64,000 nucleotides of DNA from an uncultured Pseudovibrio sp. Its GTDB lineage: Bacteria; Pseudomonadota; Alphaproteobacteria; Rhizobiales; Stappiaceae. Made by a program: the position numbers and the translations under genes. Each line of letters begins with the position of its first letter. Within the stretch, counting starts at the first letter, position 1. Below the pieces are notes generated by a model. It saw only the letters and a list, made by a program, of their open reading frames with translations, was not told the origin of the DNA and did no database searches. This document shows positions 46,382 through 55,119 of this stretch, piece after piece. The stretch covers positions 1-64,000 of the forward strand of contig CANNAV010000007.1 in NCBI GenBank assembly GCA_947502585.1, written 5' to 3'.

Positions 46382-48259
46382 ATGAAGCCCTGGCTGCTTC
46401 CGTATTACAACAGAGAATTACAGCATATTCGCGAAAGTGCCTCTGAATTTGCAGAGGCGTATCCAAAAGTTGCGGGGCGTCTTGGGCTAAGTGGTTTTGA
46501 CTGTGCCGATCCATACGTTGAACGTCTTCTGGAAGGCTTTGCTTTCCTGACTGCGCGTGTTCAATATAAGCTGGATGCCCAGTTTCCCCAATTTACGCAG
46601 CACCTTCTGGAAATGGTGTATCCGCACTTCCTGGCACCAGTTCCATCCATGCTTATCGCAAAACTTGAGCCGGATATGACGCAAGGCTCCCTGAAGGATG
46701 GATATGTCATTCCTCGCGGAACGCAGTTACGCAGCCGAAAGAGTGCACGCGGAGCAACGCCCTGTATCTATAAAACCGCACATGAAACAACCCTTTGGCC
46801 ACTTGCGATAGAGGCTGTTGACTATCTGGCTGGCCCTGGTGAGTTGGCCGCCCAGAAGGTTGAGGTGAAAAATGGAGCTAAAGCCGGACTTCGCATTCGG
46901 CTGAAAACGGTTGGCAACATCCCGTTTAATGAGCTCGCACTGGACGAACTTCCGCTTTATCTTCGCGGTGGAGGTTCGCAACCAGTGAAGCTTTACGAGC
47001 AAATCATTGGCAATTGCACTGGCGTCTCGATCCGCCCGACAAGTTTGCCCTGCCCCTGGAGGATCAGCCTATCTTCGCAGAGTGTGAATACACGTGGCTA
47101 CGGTGATGAGGACGCACTTCTTCCTTATGGACCGCAATCCTTCAGTGGCTACCGCCTGCTACAAGAGTATTTCGCCTTTCCCTGCCGTTTCCTGTTTGTG
47201 GAACTGACCAATCTGCAGCCTGCTGTTCGTCAGTGCGGGACGAATGAAATGGATATTTTCCTGCTCTTTGATCGTATTGATAAAGACCTGGAACGAGCCG
47301 TTGATCGCGCCAACATATCCTTGTTCTGTACACCGGCAATCAATCTGTTTTCAACCCGCCTGGACCGGCTGCATATCAGCGACAAGCGGAGTGATCACCA
47401 TGTGGTACCGGACAGATCGAAGCCTTTGGACTACGAGATTTATCAGTTGCAAGAGGTTGAAGGGTTCAGCTCCCAAGGTGAGGCTCCGCAGATCTTCAAG
47501 CAGTTCTACAGCCTGTCAAGTACACAGGATTTACAAAGCGAAGGTGCCTATTACACGGTGCACCGCAAGCAGCGACTTGCTACGGCCAAACGGCAGATGA
47601 CAGGTGGGCGCAGCAATTATCTTGGCACAGAGATCTATATCAGCCTCGTAGATGCGAAGGACGCGCCCTATAACCTTGCGCTTAGTCAGCTTGGCATCCG
47701 AGCGCTTTGCACAAATCGGGATCTGCCATTGTTGATGCCGATTGGTGCGGGAAAGTCTGACTTTTCCCTCCCGGAAGGAGGGCCAGTTGAAGCGATAAAA
47801 TGCATAGACGGACCCAGTCGGCCTCGTCCCTCCAACATCTTTGGTGAGACTGCATGGCGTTTCATCAATCATTTATCGCTGAACTACCTCAGCATTGTGG
47901 ACAACAACGATACTGAAGGCGCCCAGGCACTGCGTTCCATCCTGAATCTGTACGCTCCGTTAGGAGACAGTTCCATAATACAACAGATTGACGGCGTCCG
48001 CTCAATCAAGTCCACACGAGCCGTTCGCCGCCTCCCCGGACAAGGCCTTTCATCTGTGGCCCGCGGTCTTGAATTGAATATTACGCTTGATGAAGCAGCC
48101 TTTGAAGGCACGGGTGTGTTCCTGCTTGGCGCGGTGCTTAATGAGTTTTTTGCCCGTTATGTTTCGATCAACAGCTTCACCGAGACGATAATCAGATCCA
48201 ATGTACGCGGCGAAGTGATGCGCTGGCCTTGTCAGATCGGGAGACGTCACAAATTATGA
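46382..48259 (+). CDS. tssF: T6SS baseplate component TssF
   Basis: 625 residues, the usual length. Family start block LLPYYNRELQHIRESASEFA, followed by YPKVAGRLGL, DPYVERLLEGFAFLTARVQY and MVYPHFLAPVPSM. The C-terminal domain begins near TAWRFINHLSLNYLSI. The ATG follows the tssE stop by 1 base. The stop overlaps the tssG start (ATGA). It joins TssE/G/K in the baseplate wedge. Confidence 0.95.
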   Translation: MKPWLLPYYNRELQHIRESASEFAEAYPKVAGRLGLSGFDCADPYVERLLEGFAFLTARVQYKLDAQFPQFTQHLLEMVYPHFLAPVPSMLIAKLEPDMTQGSLKDGYVIPRGTQLRSRKSARGATPCIYKTAHETTLWPLAIEAVDYLAGPGELAAQKVEVKNGAKAGLRIRLKTVGNIPFNELALDELPLYLRGGGSQPVKLYEQIIGNCTGVSIRPTSLPCPWRISLSSQSVNTRGYGDEDALLPYGPQSFSGYRLLQEYFAFPCRFLFVELTNLQPAVRQCGTNEMDIFLLFDRIDKDLERAVDRANISLFCTPAINLFSTRLDRLHISDKRSDHHVVPDRSKPLDYEIYQLQEVEGFSSQGEAPQIFKQFYSLSSTQDLQSEGAYYTVHRKQRLATAKRQMTGGRSNYLGTEIYISLVDAKDAPYNLALSQLGIRALCTNRDLPLLMPIGAGKSDFSLPEGGPVEAIKCIDGPSRPRPSNIFGETAWRFINHLSLNYLSIVDNNDTEGAQALRSILNLYAPLGDSSIIQQIDGVRSIKSTRAVRRLPGQGLSSVARGLELNITLDEAAFEGTGVFLLGAVLNEFFARYVSINSFTETIIRSNVRGEVMRWPCQIGRRHKL

Positions 48260-49431
48260 CTGTTTCGCAAACACCGTCTCCCCCAGATTCGCATGGTCTG
48301 TCCAGTTCCCCCGATCGCCAGGACACACCGCCTGTGCCAGTTCAGCAAAAGGTTACGCCTGAAGTTCGGTGGAAGCAGCGCTTGCGTTCAGCGGAAAAAG
48401 ATTGCCTCAGCTACGAGTTTTTGCCTCTGGTCCGGCTGATCGAGTGCTCCAGTCCGGATATGCCCAGGATCGGGACTTCACGACGGTGTCAGGATGATCC
48501 TGTTCGGTTTTCCCATGAACCGCATTTGCAGTTCGAAGCGTCGACGATCACGAGTTTCAAGCAAGCTGTTGGAAAAAGTCCGTGCCGTTTAACCAGTCGG
48601 TTTTTAGGACTTTTTGGGCCAAATGGTCCAATGCCGCTTCATCTGACAGAGTATGCCTTTAAGCGGGAACACCAACACCGCGATACCACTATGCGCGCGT
48701 TCTCGGATATCTTTCACCATCGTATCCTGAGCTTATTTTACCGTGCAGCGATTGCAGGTGAACCTGTATTCAGCTTTGACCGACCCGAGCACGATTATTT
48801 TGCGAGCTATACCGGGGCACTCGCAGGGTTTGGCCCTGCTGAGTTTCAGCATCGTGACGATCTGCCCGATGTGGTGAAGTACCATTTCGTAGGCCGCCTT
48901 GCGTTACAAACTCGCGGTGCTGACGGACTACTGGCTATGTTGAGCTGTTACTTCAACCTTCCCGTCGCTTTGGAAGAGTTTATCGGAGAGTGGCTGTACC
49001 TGCCAGAAAATCAAGTCACGGCCCTGAACGGCTTCCGCAATGCAGGACGTCTTGGTGTTGGTGCTGCACTGGGTGGGCGTGTTTGGACCAGCGACACAAA
49101 GTTCCGCGTGGCGTTCGGTCCTTTGAGCCTGTGTGACTACGAGAGTCTGCTTCCTGATGGAGTTTCCATGCCGCGACTGCTTTCAGCGGTCAGAGCCTAT
49201 TGCGGCGATGAGCTGGAGTGGGACGTCGCACTTGTCCTCAAGCGCAGTCACGTGCCTCCCACCCGTCTTGGTCAATACGGAAAAATGGGCTGGACGACCT
49301 GGTTGTCACCTGAAAAACAAGGCGATCCGGTCCGCGATCTCAATTTGCGTCCACGGCAGGTCACTGAAAAATCAAAAGCATCTGTTCATAACAACAAAAA
49401 TGCAAAGGCTGCCTGGGTGTCCTATGAGTGA
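48256..49431 (+). CDS. tssG: T6SS baseplate component TssG
   Basis: 391 residues if it begins at the ATG overlapping the tssF stop (48256). A frame reaching 48229 lies inside tssF and is less likely. Blocks: YEFLPLVRLIECSSPDMPRI, RFLGLFGPNGPMPLHLTEY, then DIFHHRILSLFYRA and GRLGVGAALGGRVWTSDTKF. The C-terminus (TRLGQYGKMGWTTWLSP) is typical. It overlaps the ClpV start by 8 bases. Confidence 0.94.
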   Translation: MTVSQTPSPPDSHGLSSSPDRQDTPPVPVQQKVTPEVRWKQRLRSAEKDCLSYEFLPLVRLIECSSPDMPRIGTSRRCQDDPVRFSHEPHLQFEASTITSFKQAVGKSPCRLTSRFLGLFGPNGPMPLHLTEYAFKREHQHRDTTMRAFSDIFHHRILSLFYRAAIAGEPVFSFDRPEHDYFASYTGALAGFGPAEFQHRDDLPDVVKYHFVGRLALQTRGADGLLAMLSCYFNLPVALEEFIGEWLYLPENQVTALNGFRNAGRLGVGAALGGRVWTSDTKFRVAFGPLSLCDYESLLPDGVSMPRLLSAVRAYCGDELEWDVALVLKRSHVPPTRLGQYGKMGWTTWLSPEKQGDPVRDLNLRPRQVTEKSKASVHNNKNAKAAWVSYE

Positions 49432-52105
49432 TATAAAACGAACGTCTCTCTTTGGTAAGTTAAATCCGACCTGTTATCAGGCAATCGACAGCGCTACGAC
49501 TTTTTGTAAGATGCGCGGCAATCCTTACGTGGAGTTGGAGCACTGGTTCCAGCAGCTGTTGAGTAGACATGATTCAGATCTGCATCACATTTTACGGGAT
49601 GCGGAGATAGATGAGGCACGGCTCGCAAGTGATCTTACCAGGGCTCTGGATAAACTCCCTCAGGGAGCCAGCTCAGTAAGCGATCTGTCGCAACACGTGG
49701 AAGAGGCTGTTGAACGGGGCTGGGTTTATGCCACACTGATGTTTGGTGATAATGCCATCCGCAGTGGTTACCTTCTGGTTGGCATTCTCAAAACACCCGG
49801 CCTTCGTAATACTCTCTTTAGCATTTCGCGTCTGTTTGAGAATATTTCAGCGGATGATGTTGCTGCGCGTTACATAAAAATCACAGAGGGATCGCCTGAA
49901 GAAGGGAAATCCAGGGATGGAACACAACTTGAGGCCGGAGAACAGCAAGCCAAAGCTCCGGCTCTGAAGTCTGTAGACGAAGCATTGGGCGCCTACTGCA
50001 CAGACATCACGGCAAAAGCAAAAGCCGGGCAGTTGGATCCGGTTATTGGCCGTGAAGAAGAAATTCGCCAGATTATCGATACGCTGATGCGTCGTCGTCA
50101 AAATAACCCGATCCTGACCGGCGAAGCGGGTGTTGGTAAAACGGCAGTGGTTGAAGGTTTGGCAATCCGCATTGCAGAGGGCGATGTACCACCTTCGATC
50201 AGGGACGTACGTGTTCTGTTGCTTGATGTCGGACTGTTACAAGCTGGTGCTGGCGTAAAAGGTGAATTTGAAGATCGCCTGCGCAAGATATTGGATGCGG
50301 TGCGCTCTTCGGTGCAACCGATCATTCTCTTCATTGATGAAGCCCATACGCTTATCGGTGCAGGTGGCACTGCTGGAACCGGCGACGCGGCTAATCTTTT
50401 AAAACCTGCACTTGCCCGTGGTGAACTGCGGACGATCGCAGCAACAACCTGGTCTGAGTACAAGAAACACATAGAGAAAGACCCAGCCTTTGCTCGCCGT
50501 TTCCAGAACATTTTAATTGAAGAACCTGCCCCGGACAAAGCCCTTGCAATCATGCGCGGTGTGGCAGATATGCTTGAAAAGCATCACCAGGTGCAGATCC
50601 TGGATGAGGCGCTGGACGCTTCTGTACATTTGTCGATGCGCTATATTCCGGCAAGGCAGCTACCCGATAAATCAATTAGCCTGATTGATACTGCCTGTGC
50701 GCGTGTTGCTCTTTCCCAGCATGCAACTCCAGCTGCGGTCGACGATTGCCGCAAACGCCTTGTCATCACCAAAACGGAATGGAATATCATTGAACGGGAA
50801 GCACAGTCCGGTTTCGATGTGGGAGACAAATTAACTGACGTGCAAAAGAAGCTTGCTGAACTTGAGAAAGAGCTGGAGGCGCTGGAGGCTGAATGGTTGA
50901 AAGAGCAGGCACTCGTCACAGAAATTCTGAAACTTCGTGAAGTATTCCGCAAAACCAACGCGGATGAGAACGCAGATACCGCTCCAATCAAAAAAGAGCT
51001 GGACCAGAAACTTGAAGAGTTGAGCGAACTACAAGGTGAGCATCCTCTTATTCTACCTGAGGTAGATAGCCAGGCCGTCGCCACGATTGTTTCTGACTGG
51101 ACCGGAATTCCGACCGGCCGCATGGTCTCCAACGAAATTAAGACGGTGTTGAACCTGAGCGATATCCTGAAGAAGCGGATCATTGGTCAGGATCATGCCA
51201 TGCAGGTGATTGCACGCCGCGTAAAAACGTCCCGTGCCCATCTGGATAACCCATGCCGCCCAATTGGTGTGTTCCTTCTGGTCGGGCCAAGTGGAGTTGG
51301 TAAAACCGAGACAGCCCTGGCACTTGCAGAAACCCTTTATGGCGGCGAGCAGAACCTTATCACTATCAACATGAGTGAATTTCAGGAGTCCCATACAGTT
51401 TCAACTCTAAAGGGCTCCCCACCAGGGTATGTGGGTTACGGTGAAGGCGGTATTTTGACGGAAGCCGTGCGCCGCAGACCGTACAGCATAGTATTGCTGG
51501 ATGAGGTTGAGAAAGCACACCCTGATGTGCATGAACTTTTCTTCCAGGTTTTTGACAAGGGTATGATGGAGGACGGCGAAGGCCGGAAGATCAACTTCAA
51601 AAACACTTTGATCCTGCTGACCGCCAATGTGGGCAGTGATCTCATTCTGGACATGTGTGCAGACGAAGATCTGACACCGGACCCCGAAGGAATTGCCAAG
51701 GCTTTAAGACCTCCGCTCCTGAAAGCCTTTCCGGCTGCTCTTTTAGGCCGACTGGTAACCGTGCCTTATTATCCGCTGAGCTCCCCTGTCATTCACAGGA
51801 TCATTAACCTGCAACTTGGCCGGATTGGCGACCGCATCCTCGAAAACCACAATGTGAAGTTCAGCTGGGATGATGCAGTCGTTAACTTGATTGAGAGCAG
51901 ATGCGCGGAAATTGAGAGCGGTGGTCGTATGATCGATGCAATCCTGACCAACACCCTTCTCCCGGATATCAGCACAGAATTCCTGAAAAACATGAGTGAA
52001 GACAAGAAGATCACAGAACTCAAGGTTCTGACTGAAGGTAATGCACTTGACTACACGTTCAAAAAGTCGCCGGCTGCCCAAAAATATAGATACAAGAAAA
52101 AATGA
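49424..52105 (+). CDS. tssH: T6SS sheath-recycling AAA+ ATPase TssH (ClpV)
   Basis: 893 residues from MSDIKRTSLFGKLN at 49424, overlapping tssG by 8 bases. Double Clp N-domain (about 1-150), first AAA+ domain (Walker A GEAGVGKT near 231; LLDVGLLQAGAGVKGEFEDR), a coiled-coil middle domain (about 440-560), and second AAA+ domain (Walker A GPSGVGKT near 621; VLLDEVEKAHPDVHELFFQV). It unfolds contracted TssB/C sheath for reuse. It is followed by about 130 AT-rich bases before the next start. Confidence 0.96.
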   Translation: MSDIKRTSLFGKLNPTCYQAIDSATTFCKMRGNPYVELEHWFQQLLSRHDSDLHHILRDAEIDEARLASDLTRALDKLPQGASSVSDLSQHVEEAVERGWVYATLMFGDNAIRSGYLLVGILKTPGLRNTLFSISRLFENISADDVAARYIKITEGSPEEGKSRDGTQLEAGEQQAKAPALKSVDEALGAYCTDITAKAKAGQLDPVIGREEEIRQIIDTLMRRRQNNPILTGEAGVGKTAVVEGLAIRIAEGDVPPSIRDVRVLLLDVGLLQAGAGVKGEFEDRLRKILDAVRSSVQPIILFIDEAHTLIGAGGTAGTGDAANLLKPALARGELRTIAATTWSEYKKHIEKDPAFARRFQNILIEEPAPDKALAIMRGVADMLEKHHQVQILDEALDASVHLSMRYIPARQLPDKSISLIDTACARVALSQHATPAAVDDCRKRLVITKTEWNIIEREAQSGFDVGDKLTDVQKKLAELEKELEALEAEWLKEQALVTEILKLREVFRKTNADENADTAPIKKELDQKLEELSELQGEHPLILPEVDSQAVATIVSDWTGIPTGRMVSNEIKTVLNLSDILKKRIIGQDHAMQVIARRVKTSRAHLDNPCRPIGVFLLVGPSGVGKTETALALAETLYGGEQNLITINMSEFQESHTVSTLKGSPPGYVGYGEGGILTEAVRRRPYSIVLLDEVEKAHPDVHELFFQVFDKGMMEDGEGRKINFKNTLILLTANVGSDLILDMCADEDLTPDPEGIAKALRPPLLKAFPAALLGRLVTVPYYPLSSPVIHRIINLQLGRIGDRILENHNVKFSWDDAVVNLIESRCAEIESGGRMIDAILTNTLLPDISTEFLKNMSEDKKITELKVLTEGNALDYTFKKSPAAQKYRYKKK

Positions 52106-52234
52106 CCAGTTTCAGGTAACTCTAATAAATAAAAAAGTAATACATCTACATATACTTATTTCTTTTTTCACCAAAGAAAATAACTAAAACAAAACACGTC
52201 GGAACTACTCTTCAAAATGACGAGGAACCCAACG
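52106..52234 (+). promoter_or_regulatory. AT-rich gap after clpV, possible second T6SS promoter
   Basis: 129 bases, very AT-rich (for example ATAAATAAAAAAGTAATACA), separate clpV from the voltage-sensor-like gene. All other gene junctions in the T6SS set after tagJ are tight, so an extra promoter is plausible here. No exact promoter elements could be fixed. GAGGAA at 52221-52226 is the ribosome site for the next gene. Confidence 0.4.
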
Positions 52235-52804
52235 ATGCAGAAAATTAAACAATCCGCCAGGGGACGGTCGACACGCATTTCTGCGTGGCTTCTTACTTTG
52301 AGCCGTATTGTTCGTTCTGATCCCTTTCAGTACACCTTTCTGATCCTGTTTGTTGACAACGCAATCCGCCTGGGTCTGGTGACGTCTCCCTCTGTACGAC
52401 ACTTAACCGGTGATGGAGAGATCATTTTTTACGACGTGATTATCGTACTTTTCATTTTGGTAGTTGCCCTGAAAGTCATGGTATTTGGCACACGCTTTTT
52501 CAAAAGCCGATGGAATAACTTTTACATTACATTGGTTAGCTTCTCACGGCTCCCGCAATTAGATTATCTCAGGGTTTTGCGTGGCCTGCGCGTTATACAA
52601 GCCATACGCGGCCTGTCCTTCCTGCCACAATACCGAAAGATGATGCAGGCTCTGCTGGATGCGCAGCCTTGCCCCTTCATATCCGCTGAAAACCGTGCAC
52701 TCGCCGCTCAGTTTGACGCTGTGCAACTGCAGGCGATCAAAACCCTCGAACGACTAGAGGAACAGATAGAAACCAAGAAGAGAGATTCTGATGAGCGACC
52801 CTGA
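52235..52804 (+). CDS. voltage-sensor-domain membrane protein without a pore, in the T6SS operon
   Basis: 189 residues from the ATG at 52235, chosen for GAGGAA 8 bases upstream; an earlier ATG at 52217 lacks a site. It resembles helices S1-S4 of bacterial sodium/ion channels. S1 is about 31-49 (FLILFVDNAIRLGLVTSPSV), S2 about 63-85 (FYDVIIVLFILVVALKVMVFG in part), S3 about 93-104 (RWNNFYITLV). S4 is about 110-127 with Arg at 113, 116, 119, Gln at 122 and Arg at 125. The S4-S5 linker-like PQYRKMMQALLDA follows. There are no S5, filter or S6; a charged helix (QFDAVQLQAIKTLERLEEQI) ends the protein. The acidic partners expected in S2 (Glu) and S3 (Asp) are Val and Tyr. Its end overlaps the next gene by 14 bases. 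The role in T6SS is unknown. Confidence 0.8.
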   Translation: MQKIKQSARGRSTRISAWLLTLSRIVRSDPFQYTFLILFVDNAIRLGLVTSPSVRHLTGDGEIIFYDVIIVLFILVVALKVMVFGTRFFKSRWNNFYITLVSFSRLPQLDYLRVLRGLRVIQAIRGLSFLPQYRKMMQALLDAQPCPFISAENRALAAQFDAVQLQAIKTLERLEEQIETKKRDSDERP

Positions 52805-54776
52805 CAAGGACGATGATCTTGACCCACTGCTCAATGACGTCATTGAGGAAAGTGATGCTCCCACAGAATGTGAAACCGCTGAAGGTGCATCTGCAAGTGT
52901 TTTTGAGCCCGATTTTGGCGAGGTCACATGTAAAGCTCCAAAGCATAACCTCACGCTGGATAGTCCATTCCGTCTTGCCGTTATAGGTGATTTTTCTGGT
53001 CGTGCCAACCGGATGGCACTCTACGATGCTGATGAACTTTCTGTACTCAAGGGGCATAATGTCGATGTCGATACTGCAGAAGATCTGCCTGCCCGTTTTA
53101 AGATCAACATTGAACTCGACCTTGCCGGAGATGAGAAGGTCATTCGGTTTGAACCACATTGCATTGAAGACTTCCACCCTGATGAAATAATAGATGCGTT
53201 CGAGATCTTCGATGAGCTGAAGGCCCTGCGTTCCTCTCTCAGGAATCCAGGAACATTCAGCAGTGCAGCAGCAACCATAGATGAGTGGCTAGAGAGCAAA
53301 GGCGAAAAGTCTGTCTCACAGCGTAACTCGCGTGGGTCTGTCATTCCGGTCGACAAAAAACTGAGTGACTTTTCCGCTCTCATTGACCGTCCGGTTGAAG
53401 AACACGAAGAGGCTGATGACTTTACAGACCTGATCGGTAAAATTGTCTCGCCCTACATCACTCCGGCTGAAAACCCTCAACTCGACGATTACCTTGAAAT
53501 CGTTGAGACTGTGATGACCACGACACTGCGTAAAATCCTCCAAAACGCCGATTTCCAGGCACTGGAAAGCGTTTGGCGAGTAATTGATATGTTGTCACGC
53601 AGAATTGAGACTTCCACTGCCCTCAGGATAACGCTCTACGACATTTCTGCGGAGGACTTTGCAAGAGATCTCAGTGCCACCAACAAGCTTGAAGAATCAG
53701 GTTTGTATCGCCTCTTCGTAGAAAATGCGTTGCAGGATGAAGGCGTTGGCACGCCGAGTGCAATTGTTGGCCTCTACACGTTCAATATGACGCCACCTCA
53801 TGCAGAGCTTCTGGGACGCATGTCAAAGATCTGTTCGCATGCTCATGCGCCTTTCCTGACATCTTTGGACCGCAACAATGCTACCAGAAAATTTGGTGAC
53901 CTTCCTAAGATCACCGAAAAGACATGGCAGAGTCTGCGTGCAATGCCAGAAAGCAATTACATTGGCCTGAGCTTGCCACGCTTTATGCTCCGAATGCCTT
54001 ACGGCGCAAAAACTGATCCGATTGACGCATTCAGCTTTGAAGAGTTTGACGAGAAAGTTGGCCTGAAGGCCATGTTGTGGGGCAATCCTGCTGCCCTGAT
54101 CGGTCTCGTGCTTGCAAAAGACTATGAGGCAAATGGCGGTGGTATGAAGCCAGGATCGATCCTGACACTCGACGGAATGCCATTCCACTATGTACACGAC
54201 CAGTATGGTGATCAGGTTTCCCTGCCCTGTACTGATCGCATGATCAGTCACCGCAGCGTTGAACCACTTTTGAGACAGAGCTGGATGCCCATTGTCTCTA
54301 TGAAAGGACAGCCTGAAGTCCGCATTGCCTCTCTTAATGGCCTCGCCGGTGACACCATTTCGGGGCGCTGGTGCGATCAGAATGCAGTGGCCAAAGCTGC
54401 TGAGGTACCTGGCTCCAGCGCTGGTGCACGCGTTAGTATCAGCGCTGGCGATGGCTTAGCCCCGGCTGCTCAGTTGCCAAAAGGTGCTGTTGTTGTTGAA
54501 ACCGTTGTTGATACGAATAAGACACCTGAAACCATTTTCAGAATTGAACCCGAGGTGCCGGAGCCTGAGACACCAGAACCTCAGGTGAATGAACCTGCTA
54601 CGGTCGATGAAGCAGCCCCTGCGTCAGCGCCCGCTGGAGCAGTTGCCGCGCCACCATCTGTCCATGACACGGCAGAGCTGGACAACCTCCTTGCTGAACT
54701 TTCAACAGACGAAGAGGAAAAAGTGGAGGATGAAGGCATGGATCCGGAGCTGGAAGCACTGCTTGCCGATCTGTAA
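52791..54776 (+). CDS. TssB-TssC fusion sheath-like protein with a Pro/Glu tail
   Basis: 661 residues. Residues about 56-165 follow the TssB pattern (FRLAVIGDFSGRAN, then a DDFHPDEI-like block EDFHPDEIIDAFEIFDELKA). Residues about 205-510 follow the TssC N-terminal domain (ILQNADFQALESVWRVIDML, IVGLYTFNMTPPHAELLGR, PRFMLRMPYGAKTDPIDAFS). It stops aligning near WMPIVSMKGQPEVRI. The TssC C-terminal domain and last sheath strand, present in the canonical TssC at 42779, are missing. A low-complexity Pro/Glu/Ala tail (about 560-661) replaces them. It starts inside the voltage-sensor gene and is 21 bases before the next small gene. A sheath-end or baseplate accessory role is inference. Confidence 0.85.
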   Translation: MSDPDKDDDLDPLLNDVIEESDAPTECETAEGASASVFEPDFGEVTCKAPKHNLTLDSPFRLAVIGDFSGRANRMALYDADELSVLKGHNVDVDTAEDLPARFKINIELDLAGDEKVIRFEPHCIEDFHPDEIIDAFEIFDELKALRSSLRNPGTFSSAAATIDEWLESKGEKSVSQRNSRGSVIPVDKKLSDFSALIDRPVEEHEEADDFTDLIGKIVSPYITPAENPQLDDYLEIVETVMTTTLRKILQNADFQALESVWRVIDMLSRRIETSTALRITLYDISAEDFARDLSATNKLEESGLYRLFVENALQDEGVGTPSAIVGLYTFNMTPPHAELLGRMSKICSHAHAPFLTSLDRNNATRKFGDLPKITEKTWQSLRAMPESNYIGLSLPRFMLRMPYGAKTDPIDAFSFEEFDEKVGLKAMLWGNPAALIGLVLAKDYEANGGGMKPGSILTLDGMPFHYVHDQYGDQVSLPCTDRMISHRSVEPLLRQSWMPIVSMKGQPEVRIASLNGLAGDTISGRWCDQNAVAKAAEVPGSSAGARVSISAGDGLAPAAQLPKGAVVVETVVDTNKTPETIFRIEPEVPEPETPEPQVNEPATVDEAAPASAPAGAVAAPPSVHDTAELDNLLAELSTDEEEKVEDEGMDPELEALLADL

Positions 54777-54797
54777 TAGTGAATAATGGAGGTTCAG

Positions 54798-55079
54798 ATG
54801 GCTGAGCTTATTGAGATAGAAAAAGTACCTGAAATTTACATCATGGAGTACAGCGGCAACTATTACCTTGTTCGCGGCGCGGCTTATCTTGATCAGATCT
54901 TGTTTGGCAAAGAGCCACTTAGCATTCCAATACTTATCAAATCCGTCAAAACCTGGGATGAGGTTCTCATGAACTGGGAAAATGCCGGTGGCTCCATGCC
55001 CTGGATCCTCAATCCCGGTATTGTTGAACGAATGGAAAGAGACAATCGCAAACTGACCTCAGACAACTTCAACGCCTGA
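54798..55079 (+). CDS. small unrecognised T6SS-locus protein upstream of vgrG
   Basis: 93 residues from the ATG at 54798, set by GGAGG at 54788-54792. An in-frame ATG at 54786 has no such site. It begins AELIEIEKVPEIYIMEYSGN and is acidic and soluble, with several aromatic residues and Trp in KTWDEVLMNWENAGG. No signal peptide or known domain was recognised. It lies 21 bases after the TssB-TssC fusion and 40 bases before vgrG. It could be an adaptor for the fusion protein or for VgrG loading. Confidence 0.75.
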   Translation: MAELIEIEKVPEIYIMEYSGNYYLVRGAAYLDQILFGKEPLSIPILIKSVKTWDEVLMNWENAGGSMPWILNPGIVERMERDNRKLTSDNFNA

Positions 55080-55119
55080 GACCGTGCGAAAAACATTTTA
55101 ATAATAGGCAGGTCCTGGA

